Part shown: positions 27,675 to 37,029 of the stretch, piece by piece
Layout: each line of letters starts with the position of its first letter
Numbering within the stretch: the stretch's first letter is position 1
From: JAJYVT01 sp035534455
GTDB taxonomy: Bacteria > Actinomycetota > Acidimicrobiia > Acidimicrobiales > RAAP-2
Assembly: GCA_035534455.1 (NCBI GenBank)
Contig: DATLRV010000003.1
Span: 23,056-87,055 of the forward strand
Length of the DNA stretch: 64,000 nt
Direction of reading: 5' to 3'
Translations under genes and position numbers: made by a program
The notes under the pieces: generated by a model
What the model was told of the DNA's origin: nothing
Database searches by the model: none
What the model saw: only the letters and a program-made list of their open reading frames with translations

Positions 27675-27680
27675 AGCGTA
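27675..27680 (-). promoter_or_regulatory. Putative leaderless -10 element of MFS gene
   Basis: TACGCT on the minus strand, 7 bases before GTG 27667; identical in sequence and spacing to the element at 6456-6461. Confidence 0.45.
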
Positions 27681-27828
27681 CGACGTCGGGTGCCGTCTCT
27701 GGCGGGGGAGCGTCCGCGCGCGGTGTCCCGTCCGCGTGGTCGGGGTACCCGGGCCACACGCGGACTCCCCGACGCCGACACCTGAGTCCGACGACGGCGC
27801 GGGTACGGGGTCGCCCGGGGCCGCTCGG

Positions 27829-27834
27829 TAGCAT
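27829..27834 (+). promoter_or_regulatory. Putative leaderless -10 element of E1/transketolase-like gene
   Basis: TAGCAT fits TANNNT and is followed by 6 bases and the GTG start at 27841. There is no Shine-Dalgarno sequence. Transcription would begin at the start codon. Confidence 0.45.
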
Positions 27835-27840
27835 CGTCTG

Positions 27841-30270
27841 GTGACCGACGCCGTGCCCGACCTGGCAGCTCAACCGCGCGACGGGGTCCGTGGCGCGGAC
27901 CTCGCAGTGCTCGACCGCATCGCCGAGCGCGTGCTGTGGCTCGCCGTCCGCATGGTCGACTACGCGAACCACGGGCGGTCGAAGCCCGACGCGCTGAAGG
28001 TCGGCGGCCACCAGGCCTCCTCGGCCTCGATGGTCTCGATGATGACGGCGCTGTGGTGCGCGTTCCTCGAGCGGCGTGACCGGGTGTCGGTCAAGCCGCA
28101 CGCCTCGCCCGTCCTCCACGCCCTGCAGTACCTGCTCGGCAACCTCGACCGCAGCTACCTGACCGAGCTCCGGGCGTTCGGCGGCCTCCAGTCCTATCCC
28201 AGCCGCACCAAGGACCCCGACCCCGTCGACTACTCGACCGGGTCGGTGGGCCTCGGGGCCGTCGCCCCGATGTTCGGAGCCGTGACCGAGCGCTACGTGC
28301 GGCACCATTTCGGCACGGGGCCGGGGGGTCCGAGCGGTTCGGGATTCGGGCCGACCGACGTGGCCGGACGGTTCATCTCCCTCGTGGGCGACGCGGAGCT
28401 CGACGAGGGCAACGTCTGGGAGGCGATCGCCGATCCTGTCGTCCAGGGCCTGGGCAACGTGCTGTGGGTGATCGACCTGAACCGCCAGAGCCTCGACCGC
28501 GTGGTGCCGGGGGTGAAGGCGGCACGGCTCGAGAAGCTCTTCGAGGCCAACGACTGGCAGGTCCTCGAGGCGAAGTACGGACGTCGGCTCCAGGAGCGCT
28601 TCGCCGGCCCGGGCGGCGACGCGCTGCGCCACCACATCGACCTCATGGCCAACGAGGACTACCAGGCGCTGTTCTCCCTGCCCGTCACCCAGGTGCGCGA
28701 CCGGTTCCTCATCGGCGCCGACGCCGGCGTGAAGCGGGCGATCGAGGACGTGCCCGACGCGGAGCTGCGCAGCCTGCTCACGGACCTCGGCGGGCACGAC
28801 ATGCACGAGCTCCTCGCCGCGTTCCACGCGGTGGAGGGCGGGCGCCCCTCGGTCGTGTTCGCGTACACGGTGAAGGGATGGGGGCTGCCGATCGCGGGCG
28901 ACCGGCTGAACCACGCGGCCCTCCTCACGGAGGCGCAGGTGGACGAGCTCCGCTCGTCGATGGGGCTCGACCCCGCACACGAGTGGGACCGTTTCGACCC
29001 CGGCTCCCCCGAGGGACGCCTGCTCGACGAGGTGCGACGGCGCCTGGTCCGCCCGAGGGGCACGAGGCCCGACCTCTCGGGGGCCGTGCCGGTCTCCTCG
29101 GGCGCGAGGGTGGGGAAGGTCACCTCGACGCAGGAGGCCTTCGGCCGTTCGCTCGCCGAGCTCGCGCGCGCGTCGTCGGTCGCCGCGCGCATCGTGACGG
29201 CGTCGCCGGACGTCACGATCTCGACCAACCTCGGCGGGTGGGTCAACCGGGTCGGGGTCTTCGCACCGGAGTCCCGGGCAGAACCTGAGGGGGAGAACCA
29301 GCTCCTGCGGTGGTCGGAGAGCCCCTCCGGGCAGCACTTCGAGCTGGACCTCTCCGAGATGAACCTCTTCCTCCTGCTCGGCCAGCTCGGCGTCGCGGCC
29401 GAGACATTCGGTGAGGCGCTCGTCCCCATCGGCACCGTGTACGACCCGTTCGTGCTGCGCGGCCTCGACGCGCTGATCTACAGCCTCTACGCCGGCGGGA
29501 AGTTCGTCGTGGTCGGCACCCCCGCAGGGGTCGCCCTCGGGTACGAGGGCGGGGCGCACCAGTCGATCGTCACCCCGTCGGTGGGCACCGAGATGCCCGG
29601 GCTGACGTTCCGCGAGCTGGCCTTCGCCACGGCGGTGGACTGGGCGCTGTGCGAGGCCGTCCGCGAGGTGCTCGCACCCGCAGGCGGCTCCACCTACCTC
29701 CGGCTCTCGACCCGCCCGGTCGACCAGGGCCCGTTCGAGGCGTTGCGCGCGGAGGTCGGTGACGCCCAGCTGCGCAGCGACGTGCTCGCCGGCGGGTACC
29801 GGCTCGTCGACGGCGCCGCCCGCGTGCCCGGAGGTCCGGTCGTGCACCTCGTGGGCTGCGGGACGGTGCTCCCCGAGGTGCTCGAGGCCGCGTCGCGCCT
29901 CTGGGACGAAGGGGTCGCCGCCAACGTCGTCGACGTCACCTCCGTCGACCTCCTCTACCGCTCCTGGCGCGCCTCGCTCGTACACGCGCTCGACGTCGCG
30001 TTGCCCGCGGCGGCGCCGGTGCACCTGGACCGGCTCTTTGCGCCCGCGCAAAGGGGCGCGCCGATCGTCACGGTGCACGACGGCGCCCCCCAGACCCTCA
30101 GCTGGCTCGGCTCGGTCCACGGCTCGCCGGTCGTGCCGCTCGGCGTCGACGCGTTCGGCCAGGTGGGGTCGGTGGGCGAGCTCTTCGCGCACTTCCGCCT
30201 CGACGGCCCTGCCATCGTGAACGCGGCGCTCGTCGCGTTGGAGCGGGGCGTGCCCGCCAATCAGACCTAG
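27841..30270 (+). CDS. Homodimeric 2-oxoacid dehydrogenase E1-like (AceE-related) transketolase-fold enzyme
   Basis: An 809-residue thiamine-diphosphate enzyme. The N-terminal domain has the TPP motif GDAELDEGNVWEA about 30 residues before NRQSLDRVV, the equivalent of GDG...NN in AceE/transketolase. LKVGGHQASSASM and FAYTVKGWGLPIAGD are typical of AceE-type E1. The central pyrimidine-binding and C-terminal domains follow (EMNLFLLLGQLGVAAETFGE; TSVDLLYRSWR). It would decarboxylate pyruvate or another 2-oxoacid and pass an acyl group to a lipoyl E2, but neither E2 nor E3 is in the window, so the substrate is inferred. Confidence 0.82.
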   Translation: MTDAVPDLAAQPRDGVRGADLAVLDRIAERVLWLAVRMVDYANHGRSKPDALKVGGHQASSASMVSMMTALWCAFLERRDRVSVKPHASPVLHALQYLLGNLDRSYLTELRAFGGLQSYPSRTKDPDPVDYSTGSVGLGAVAPMFGAVTERYVRHHFGTGPGGPSGSGFGPTDVAGRFISLVGDAELDEGNVWEAIADPVVQGLGNVLWVIDLNRQSLDRVVPGVKAARLEKLFEANDWQVLEAKYGRRLQERFAGPGGDALRHHIDLMANEDYQALFSLPVTQVRDRFLIGADAGVKRAIEDVPDAELRSLLTDLGGHDMHELLAAFHAVEGGRPSVVFAYTVKGWGLPIAGDRLNHAALLTEAQVDELRSSMGLDPAHEWDRFDPGSPEGRLLDEVRRRLVRPRGTRPDLSGAVPVSSGARVGKVTSTQEAFGRSLAELARASSVAARIVTASPDVTISTNLGGWVNRVGVFAPESRAEPEGENQLLRWSESPSGQHFELDLSEMNLFLLLGQLGVAAETFGEALVPIGTVYDPFVLRGLDALIYSLYAGGKFVVVGTPAGVALGYEGGAHQSIVTPSVGTEMPGLTFRELAFATAVDWALCEAVREVLAPAGGSTYLRLSTRPVDQGPFEALRAEVGDAQLRSDVLAGGYRLVDGAARVPGGPVVHLVGCGTVLPEVLEAASRLWDEGVAANVVDVTSVDLLYRSWRASLVHALDVALPAAAPVHLDRLFAPAQRGAPIVTVHDGAPQTLSWLGSVHGSPVVPLGVDAFGQVGSVGELFAHFRLDGPAIVNAALVALERGVPANQT

Positions 30271-30310
30271 CCGGGACCCAGCCGGGACCGTCGGCGCTGA
30301 CGTCGCCCGC

Positions 30311-31219
30311 TCAGCCGGGTTCGACGAGCGTTCCCACCTTGCCGGCGAGCACCAGGGACGCCTCCGCGAGCCTGCCGATCGCCCCGGTCCCGCCGGTCTC
30401 CTCGACGAACCGGCAGACGGCCTCCACCTTCGGTCCCATCGACCCTGCCGGGAACGACATCGCGCGCAGCGCGGGCACGGTCACCCGGCCGAGCGGACGC
30501 GCGGAGGGGGTGCCGTGGTCCGCTTCGACGGCGTCGACGTCGGTGAGGATGACGAGAGCGTCCGCGCGGAGCTTGCGGGCGAGGAGCGCAGCGGTCAGGT
30601 CCTTGTCCACCACCGCCTCGACGCCCCGGAGCCGTCCCGCGGGGTCCCGGACGACCGGGACGCCGCCGCCGCCCGCGCAGATCACGACTGCGCCGCGCCC
30701 GAGCAGCAGCTCGACGATCGGGAGCTCGACGACCTCGAGCGGCGTGGGTGACGGCACGACCCTGCGCCAGCCGCGGTCGTCCTGCCGGACGGTCCAGCCC
30801 CGCTCGCGCGCGACGCGCCGTGCGCTCGTTGCGTCGAGCATCGGGCCGACGAACTTCGACGGGGTCGCGAAGGCCGGATCGCCCGCGTCGACGACCGTCT
30901 GGGTGACGACGGCGGCGACGCTGCGCGCGCTGAGCGCGTTCTCGAGCGACTGGAGGAGCCAGTAGCCGATCATCCCCTGCGTCTGCGCACCGAGCGCGTC
31001 GAAGGGGTAGGGGCGGCTCAGTGTGACGTCCCGCTCGCTCTCGTTCGCGAGGATCCCCACCTGTGGACCGTTGCCGTGCGTGACGACGAGCTCGTGCTCC
31101 GCGGCGATCGGGGCGAGGGCCTCGACCGCGGCGTCCACGTGGTGCTGCTGCACGTCGGCGTCAGGTCGCTCGCTGCGTTCCAAAAGGGCGTTGCCGCCCA
31201 GGGCGACGACGACGCGCAT
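30311..31219 (-). CDS. arcC: Carbamate kinase
   Basis: Last enzyme of the arginine deiminase pathway: carbamoyl phosphate + ADP to ATP + CO2 + NH3. The 302-residue protein has all amino-acid kinase signatures: VVALGGNALL, VVTHGNGPQVG, GYWLLQSLENAL, VICAGGGGVPVV, AVVDKDLTAALLA and LVILTDVDAV. SFPAGSMGPKVEA near the C-terminus is characteristic of carbamate kinases. Its start is one base after the arcB stop, so it is the fourth gene of a coupled operon. It converges on the E1-like gene. Confidence 0.95.
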   Translation of the reverse strand: MRVVVALGGNALLERSERPDADVQQHHVDAAVEALAPIAAEHELVVTHGNGPQVGILANESERDVTLSRPYPFDALGAQTQGMIGYWLLQSLENALSARSVAAVVTQTVVDAGDPAFATPSKFVGPMLDATSARRVARERGWTVRQDDRGWRRVVPSPTPLEVVELPIVELLLGRGAVVICAGGGGVPVVRDPAGRLRGVEAVVDKDLTAALLARKLRADALVILTDVDAVEADHGTPSARPLGRVTVPALRAMSFPAGSMGPKVEAVCRFVEETGGTGAIGRLAEASLVLAGKVGTLVEPG

Positions 31220-31220
31220 C

Positions 31221-32225
31221 TCACACGTCGTGTGCGGCGAGGGTCGCGACCATCAGCGCCTTGATCGTGTGGAGGCGGTTCTCCGCCTCGTCGAAGGCGA
31301 CCGAGGTCGGCGACTCGAAGACGTCGTCGGTCACCTCCATCGCCTGCAGCCCGCGCTTGTCGAACACGCGGCGACCGATCTCGGTGTGCGTGTCGTGGAA
31401 CGCAGGGAGGCAGTGGAGGAACCGCACGTCGGGGTTGCCGGTCGCCGCCACCAACTCGGCGTTGACCTGGTACGGCAGGAGCAGGTCGATCCGCTCGTCC
31501 CACAGGTCGTCGGGCTCGCCGAGGGAGAGCCACACGTCGGTGTAGAGGAAGTCGATGCCCTCGACCGCCGCACGTGGGTCGTCGGTCGCGCTGATGGAGC
31601 CTCCCGAGACGGCGGCGAGGGAGGCTGCCTCCGCCCAGACCCAGGGGGCCGGCCGCCGGGTGACCGGTGCCGCGATGCGCACGTCCATCCCCATCAGCGC
31701 GCCGGCCACGAGGAGCGAGGCGCAGGTGTTGTTGGCCGCGTCGCCGACGAAGCAGACCGAGACGTCGCGCAGCGGGCGCCGCGCGTGGTCGCGCATGGTG
31801 AGGAGGTCGGCGAGACTCTGGGTGGGGTGCCACTGGTCCGTGAGCCCGTTCCAGACCGGGACGCCGGAGCTCGCCGCCAGCTCCTCGGCGTCCGACTGGC
31901 GGAACCCGCGGAACTCGATCCCGTCGAAGATGCGCCCGAGCACGCGGGCGGTGTCCTTCGTGGTCTCCTTGACGCCGAACTGCGTCTCGCCCGGCCCCAG
32001 GTAGACGGCGTGCGCCCCCTGGTTGCGTGCACCGACCTCGAAGGCCGAGCGGGTGCGGGTCGACGTCTTCTGGAAGAGCAGCGCGACCGTCTTCCCTTCG
32101 AGCCGTCGCCGCTCCGCGCCCGCCCGCTTCTCTTCGCGCAGGCGCACCGCGAGGTCGAGGAGCCCCTCGTACTCCCCGGCGCTGAGGTCGGAGTCCTTCA
32201 GGTAGCTACGCCCGCGCAGGTCCAT
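31221..32225 (-). CDS. arcB: Ornithine carbamoyltransferase (catabolic)
   Basis: Phosphorolyses citrulline to ornithine and carbamoyl phosphate in this context. The carbamoyl-phosphate loop is FQKTSTRTRSAFE, HPTQSLADLLT binds substrate, and FLHCLPAFHDTHTEIG carries the ornithine-loop Cys. Length 334 residues agrees with catabolic OTCs. MDLRGRSYLKDSDL at ATG 32225 aligns with family N-termini and has GGGAG upstream; ATG 32240, which overlaps the arcA stop (TGATG), would add five residues and would allow coupling. Catabolic direction is inferred from the arcA and arcC neighbours. Confidence 0.95.
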   Translation of the reverse strand: MDLRGRSYLKDSDLSAGEYEGLLDLAVRLREEKRAGAERRRLEGKTVALLFQKTSTRTRSAFEVGARNQGAHAVYLGPGETQFGVKETTKDTARVLGRIFDGIEFRGFRQSDAEELAASSGVPVWNGLTDQWHPTQSLADLLTMRDHARRPLRDVSVCFVGDAANNTCASLLVAGALMGMDVRIAAPVTRRPAPWVWAEAASLAAVSGGSISATDDPRAAVEGIDFLYTDVWLSLGEPDDLWDERIDLLLPYQVNAELVAATGNPDVRFLHCLPAFHDTHTEIGRRVFDKRGLQAMEVTDDVFESPTSVAFDEAENRLHTIKALMVATLAAHDV

Positions 32226-32239
32226 TCCCCATTCTCCCA

Positions 32240-33526
32240 TCACTTTCCCACCGGGTCGCGAAGGATCGGGCAGGTCATGCAGCGCGGACCGCCCCGGCCC
32301 CGGCCGAGCTCGCTGCCCTGGACGGTCACGACCTCGATCCCGTGGCGGCGGAGCATGGTGTTCGTCGGGACGTTGCGCTCGTAGCCGAACACGACGCCCG
32401 GTGCGACGGCGAGGTAGTTGGTGCCGTCGTCCCACTGCTCGCGCTCGGCGGCTCGGACGTCCTCGTCGGTGGAGAGGAGCGCCAGCTCGTCGTCGTCGAC
32501 CTCGAGCACCTCGGCGAGAGACGTCCACAGCGAGCGGTTCCGCTCCACGTGCAGCTCGCCGGGCTCCTGGCCGGGCGTGATCGTCCAGCTGCGCAGGTGG
32601 CGGTCGAGGTAGGGGTAGATGACGAAGGTGGCGCGGTCGACCATCGTCATCACGGTGTCGAGGTGCATCGTCGCGCGGGACCTGGGCAGCTCGACGCCCA
32701 CCACGGTGCGCGCCTCGCCGGACTCGAACAGGGCCTCGGAGAGGAGCTCGACGGCCATCGGCGTCGTCCGCTCGCCCATGCCCACGAGCACCGCGCCGTG
32801 CCCGAGCACGTGCACGTCGCCGCCTTCGATGGTCGCGGGTTGGTGGACCCGGTCGTCGTCGCCGTAGTAGCGGGTGAACTTCTCGTCGACGAACATCGGG
32901 TGGAACCGGTAGATCGCCCGGGAGTGCACGGACTCACGCTGGCGTGCCGTCTTCGCCATCGGGTTGACCGAGACGCCGCCGTAGATCCAGCACGAGTTGT
33001 CCCGCTGGAAGAGGTGGTTGGGAAGTGGCGGGAGGAGGAAGTCGTCCGCCGCCATCATCGACCACTTGAGGCTCTTCGCCGCATGTTGGGGGTGCAGGTC
33101 CGCCTTGAGGACGCCGCCGACGAGGTAGTCGGCGAGCGTCGTCGGGTCGAGGTCGTCGAGGAGGCCGCGCGTCGGGCCGACCAGCACCGGGCCGAGCACC
33201 TCGGGGGTGCACACCCGGTCGAGCACGAATTCGCGCGCCTCGTCGATGGCGAGCGTCTCGGCGAGCAGCTGGGAGAAGTAGTGCACCTGCACGCCCTGGT
33301 CGCGCAGTGCCTCGGCGAATGCGTCGTGCTCCTCCTTCGCCCGTTTCGCCCACATGACGTCGTCGAAGAGCAGCTCGTCGATGTTGCGCGGCGAGAGCCG
33401 GGAGAGCTCGAGCCCGGGACGGTGGACGATCACCCGGCGGAGGCGGCCCACCTCCGAGTCGACCCGGAGGTGGGAGTCCGCCTCGCCGGGCAGGACGCGG
33501 AGGTGAGAAGAGGGATGGAGGTTCAT
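32240..33526 (-). CDS. arcA: Arginine deiminase
   Basis: Hydrolyses L-arginine to citrulline and ammonia, first step of the ADI pathway. The 428-residue protein has VHRPGLELSRLSPRN at the N-terminus, PNHLFQRDNSCWIYGGV, the catalytic Glu/His region EGGDVHVLGHG with HLDTVMTMVD, and the nucleophile Cys in RGGPRCMTCPI. Family length and motif order are normal. ATG 33526 overlaps the stop of the transporter gene by four bases. ATP yield from arginine under energy limitation or acid protection by ammonia is the usual benefit. Confidence 0.96.
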   Translation of the reverse strand: MNLHPSSHLRVLPGEADSHLRVDSEVGRLRRVIVHRPGLELSRLSPRNIDELLFDDVMWAKRAKEEHDAFAEALRDQGVQVHYFSQLLAETLAIDEAREFVLDRVCTPEVLGPVLVGPTRGLLDDLDPTTLADYLVGGVLKADLHPQHAAKSLKWSMMAADDFLLPPLPNHLFQRDNSCWIYGGVSVNPMAKTARQRESVHSRAIYRFHPMFVDEKFTRYYGDDDRVHQPATIEGGDVHVLGHGAVLVGMGERTTPMAVELLSEALFESGEARTVVGVELPRSRATMHLDTVMTMVDRATFVIYPYLDRHLRSWTITPGQEPGELHVERNRSLWTSLAEVLEVDDDELALLSTDEDVRAAEREQWDDGTNYLAVAPGVVFGYERNVPTNTMLRRHGIEVVTVQGSELGRGRGGPRCMTCPILRDPVGK

Positions 33527-35031
33527 CGCGCCGCGCCCCCTTCGACGTCGACCGACGCCGGCTCGCCGAGGCCCGGCTTCGCCGGAAGGTCGATGGGGGA
33601 CATCGCGGTGCCGAGCCGTTGGCGCCAGGCGTTCAAGAAGGCGTAGAGGACGAGACCCGCCATGATCACCACCAGCGCCTGGTAGACGACCTGGTAGCCC
33701 GAGGCGAACGTGACCCACATCGAGAAGAGCACCGCCATCACCGCGACGAGCAGGTCGCGGACGAGCCGCCAGCCCGAGACGATGCGCCGCTTGGACACGA
33801 GGAACGTGAGCTGCGCGATCGCCGACATGAAGTACGGGATGGCGACCGTCACGACCGTGAGGTCGACGAGATAGGTGAAGACCGTGAGCCCGGTCTTGGT
33901 CTCGTAGGCCCACAGCATGAGGAGCGACGGCAGGATGGTGCCGACGACGATGCCGAACCACGCCGTGTGCCTGCGGTCCTCCCACGCGAAGGGCCGCGGG
34001 AAGAGGTTGTCCTGCGCGATGGCGCGGGAGGTCTCGGTGACGAGGAGCGTCCATCCGTTGAGGGCGCCGATGCCCGACGCGACCGCCACCGCGGCGATGA
34101 ACTTGCCGGCCCACGGGGTCCCCGGGAACATGGAGTTGAACGCGTTCACGAACGGGGAGCCGGTGTTCACGAGCGTGTGGTGCGGTACGAGGCCCATCAC
34201 GACGGCGGAGGTGAGCAGGTAGAGGATGGCGCTCAGGCCGGTGCCGATCATCGACGCACGTCCGACGTTGCGACCGGGGTCCTTCACGCGCTTGGCGGTG
34301 ATGGCCGCGGCCTCGACGCCGATGAAGGAGAAGAGGGCGACACCGGCCGCGATGCCGATGCCCGTGTAGAGGCTGCCGCCGGACATGTTGAAGTTCCCGA
34401 AGTTCGCCGAGTGCACGTAGGCCCATCCCACGATGCCGATGAACAGGAGGGGGAGGAACTTGAGGACCACGGTCACCTGCTGGAACCAGGCCATCTGCCG
34501 GACGCCGACGAGGTTCACCGCAGCGGGGACCCAGAGCCCGACGAGGGCGATGAGCCACTCCTGCATGCCGCCGACCTTCCAGCCGAAGAGCGCGGTGACG
34601 TAGAAGACCCACGACGAGACGATCGCCGCGTTCCCAGCCCACGACTGGATCCAGTAGCACCAGCCGGTCAGGTAGCCGGCGAAGTCGCCGAACTCGTGGC
34701 GCGAATAGGCGTAGAGCCCGCCGTCGGAGTTCGGCACGCGTCGGGTGAGCTGGCCGAAGAGGAAGGCGAGGAGCATCGCGCCGACGGCGATGGCGCCGAG
34801 GACGGCGATGGACATGGTGCCGGCGCCAGCCAGCACCGCCGGCATCGTGAAGACGCCGGTGCCGACGATCGAGCCGATGACGAGCCCGGTCGCGGTGGGG
34901 AGACCCAAGGCGCGGGCCTTCGCCTGGTTGCGCGGCGACAGCGGCGTGATCGGCGCGTGGCCGGACCGGGCTTCGACGGAACGGGCTTCGACGGAATGGG
35001 TGGCGGGAGCCGTCGGGTCGGTGGAGGACAT
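33523..35031 (-). CDS. arcD: APC-family amino acid antiporter, probable arginine/ornithine exchanger
   Basis: A 502-residue membrane protein with about 12 segments, APC superfamily. The first helix ATGLVIGSIVGTGVFTMPAVLAGAG contains the G-S-I-V-G-T-G substrate loop of basic amino acid antiporters, and FSFIGVEAAAITAKRVKDPGRNVGRAS is the helix 6-7 signature. As first gene of a coupled arcD-arcA-arcB-arcC operon it most likely exchanges external arginine for ornithine. ATG 35031 has GAGGAGA upstream. Preceding residues contain a doubled SVEARS repeat after the start. The specificity is inferred from operon position. Confidence 0.88.
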   Translation of the reverse strand: MSSTDPTAPATHSVEARSVEARSGHAPITPLSPRNQAKARALGLPTATGLVIGSIVGTGVFTMPAVLAGAGTMSIAVLGAIAVGAMLLAFLFGQLTRRVPNSDGGLYAYSRHEFGDFAGYLTGWCYWIQSWAGNAAIVSSWVFYVTALFGWKVGGMQEWLIALVGLWVPAAVNLVGVRQMAWFQQVTVVLKFLPLLFIGIVGWAYVHSANFGNFNMSGGSLYTGIGIAAGVALFSFIGVEAAAITAKRVKDPGRNVGRASMIGTGLSAILYLLTSAVVMGLVPHHTLVNTGSPFVNAFNSMFPGTPWAGKFIAAVAVASGIGALNGWTLLVTETSRAIAQDNLFPRPFAWEDRRHTAWFGIVVGTILPSLLMLWAYETKTGLTVFTYLVDLTVVTVAIPYFMSAIAQLTFLVSKRRIVSGWRLVRDLLVAVMAVLFSMWVTFASGYQVVYQALVVIMAGLVLYAFLNAWRQRLGTAMSPIDLPAKPGLGEPASVDVEGGAAR

Positions 35032-35197
35032 GGCCGTCTCCTCTCTTTCTCTCGGACCAACGAACGGCGGCCGCGCGGACAATCCGGTGCATCCCGTCGC
35101 GGACGGCGTCACGGACAGGTTGCGGAACCCGCGCCGGTCCGGCGTAGGGCCAAAGGTCATGGCCGTGGGCCGTGCGCCGTGGGGGTAAGACCGATCC

Positions 35198-35974
35198 GTG
35201 GCGATCAAGATCGGCACGTCGGGCTGGCAGTACCGCCACTGGCGCGGCACCTTCTACCCCGGCGGTCTGCCGACCTCCCGGTGGCTGGACTTCTACGCGC
35301 GGTCCTTCGACACGGTGGAGGTCAACAACGCCTTCTACCGCCTTCCCTCTGCCGAGGTGTTCGAACGCTGGCGCGCGACCACGCCCGAGCGGTTCGAGAT
35401 GGCGGTGAAGGCGAGCAGCTACCTGACGCACTACAAACGCCTGCGCGACCCGAGCGAGCCGGCTGCGCGCTTCATGGAGCGGGCGCGGCACCTCGGCTCG
35501 AAGCTGGGTCCCGTCCTGCTGCAGCTCCCGCCGACGATGCGGGTCGAGACCGGCCGTCTCGACGAGGCACTCTCGTGCTTCCCGCGGGACGTCCGTGTCG
35601 CTGTGGAGACTCGTCACGAGAGCTGGGACTGCGACGCCGTGTGGGCCGTGCTCGCACGGCACGGCGCCGCGTGGTGCATCGCCGACTCGCCGTGGCGCCG
35701 CTGGCCCGTCGTGCGCACGACGGGCTGGGGGTACCTCCGCTTCCACGAGGGTGTCGCGTCCCCGCGCCCCTGCTACGGCCGGCGCGCACTCGCCGCGTGG
35801 GCGTCACGGATCGCCGAGACGTGGCCCGCGACCGCGGACGTCTACGTGTACTTCAACAACGACCCGTGTGCGTGCGCACTGCGCGACGCACGGAGGTTCG
35901 CCGCCATGTGCACCCGGGAAGGCCTCGAGACGACCCGGGTCCCGAGGCGCGGCGTGGTGACCCTCTGCGAGTGA
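35198..35974 (+). CDS. DUF72 family protein
   Basis: A 258-residue TIM-barrel-like protein of the widely conserved DUF72 (YecE) family of unknown function. Signatures: IGTSGWQYRHWRGTFYP at the N-terminus, DTVEVNNAFYRLP, FEMAVKASSYLTHYKRL, GPVLLQLPPTM, VETRHESW and VYVYFNNDP. The start is a GTG. It is transcribed away from the arc operon and has no obvious partner. Confidence 0.92.
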   Translation: MAIKIGTSGWQYRHWRGTFYPGGLPTSRWLDFYARSFDTVEVNNAFYRLPSAEVFERWRATTPERFEMAVKASSYLTHYKRLRDPSEPAARFMERARHLGSKLGPVLLQLPPTMRVETGRLDEALSCFPRDVRVAVETRHESWDCDAVWAVLARHGAAWCIADSPWRRWPVVRTTGWGYLRFHEGVASPRPCYGRRALAAWASRIAETWPATADVYVYFNNDPCACALRDARRFAAMCTREGLETTRVPRRGVVTLCE

Positions 35975-35987
35975 GCGGCCGTGCGCG

Positions 35988-36812
35988 TCAGCGTGTGCGC
36001 CGTGGACCAAGGAGGTGCCGTGCCAAGAAGCGAGCGCTCGCCCCGAACGCGTCCTGCGGCAGGTCGCCGTGGTCTCCCGGGTGTGCGAGGAGGCGCTTCT
36101 CGGGCGAGCCCAGCGCCTCCCAGAGCGCGATCGCGGTGTCGTGCGGGAACAACCTGTCGTCCCATTGCACGAGGTAGAGGACCGGGCAGCGGACCGCCGG
36201 GGCGTCGGCGGCGACCCGCGCCCGGGTCGGGCCGGTGAGCCCCATGAGCCCGAGCACCGCGGCGCGGATCCGGGCGTCCGCGGCGACGACAGGCAGCCCG
36301 AAGATCGTCCCCATCGAGATCCCCCACCACCCCACGGGCCCGGACCCGACGTCGGGCAGCGACTGAAGCGCGTCGAGGGTGGCTTCCCAGTCCGCGACCA
36401 TGGCGTCGGTCACGGCGTCGCCGTCGTTCGTCCAGAGCTGGGCGAACTCGGCCAGCACCAGCGGAGGGGGAGCCGGCGGGCCGGTGCGGCGGTCGCCATG
36501 GACGGGTCCGTCGATCGCCGCCGCGGCCATGCCATGGCCACGGACGAGGCGCCGTGCCATGTTGACGACGTAGTCCTGTCGCTTGGACCCCGAACCTCCG
36601 TGGCCGAGCAGGACGAGCGGACATGGACCCTCGCCGTCAGGAGGCGTCCAGAGGATGCCCGGGACGAGCCGGCCACCGCGCGTGAGGTCGAACCGGCGCT
36701 GGCGCACGCCCTCGCGGACGAGGTCCTCGTCGAGCCACGCGATCGACGGCGCGGCCGCCTCCCGTCCGCGGGGTGCGGGGTCTCCGGCGGCGGGCTCGGG
36801 GAGGGCGGTCAC
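35988..36812 (-). CDS. Alpha/beta hydrolase (dienelactone hydrolase-like)
   Basis: A 274-residue serine hydrolase. The oxyanion segment is LVLLGHGGSGSKRQDYV, the nucleophile elbow GISMG (within VGWWGISMGTIFG), the Asp is in QWDDRLFPHD and the catalytic His in HPGDHGDLP. LDALQSLPDVGSGPVGWWG is typical of the dienelactone/acetyl-xylan esterase-like group. The GTG at 36812 (VTALPEP) is the best start; the frame remains open upstream through a repeat region that does not look coding. Substrate unknown. Confidence 0.85.
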   Translation of the reverse strand: MTALPEPAAGDPAPRGREAAAPSIAWLDEDLVREGVRQRRFDLTRGGRLVPGILWTPPDGEGPCPLVLLGHGGSGSKRQDYVVNMARRLVRGHGMAAAAIDGPVHGDRRTGPPAPPPLVLAEFAQLWTNDGDAVTDAMVADWEATLDALQSLPDVGSGPVGWWGISMGTIFGLPVVAADARIRAAVLGLMGLTGPTRARVAADAPAVRCPVLYLVQWDDRLFPHDTAIALWEALGSPEKRLLAHPGDHGDLPQDAFGASARFLARHLLGPRRTR

Positions 36813-36905
36813 CGTCGGGAACCTACCGTCGCCGGCCCGGCGCCGCGCCGGCGGCAACCGGCGCGGCGGTCCGGTCCCTGGCGGGACCTTGCACCGGCGC
36901 ACTAA

Positions 36906-36960
36906 CATTTGACGTGAGTCAAGGTGTTGCAGCCATTTGACGTGAGTCAAGGTGTTGCAG
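36906..36960 (+). repeat. Two direct copies of a 27-bp sequence, each containing a TTGAC-N4-GTCAA palindrome
   Basis: Copies at 36906-36932 and 36934-36960 are identical, one base apart. Each holds the perfect inverted repeat TTGAC-GTGA-GTCAA, so the two dyads are spaced 28 bp apart. They lie in the region between the hydrolase and the MEDS/HATPase gene, ahead of both start codons, which suits a pair of operators for a dimeric regulator. The regulator is unknown. Confidence 0.75.
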
Positions 36961-37029
36961 CGGGGGTTGGGCCGTGCGTGAGAGGGAGGCTGACCGGATG
37001 CTGAGCCACGCGGCTGCGCCGCCGGATCG

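Noticed and set aside
30271..30310. Terminator between the E1-like gene and arcC
   Set aside because: Only a short 4-bp stem and a duplicated AGCCGGGACC; no stable hairpin.
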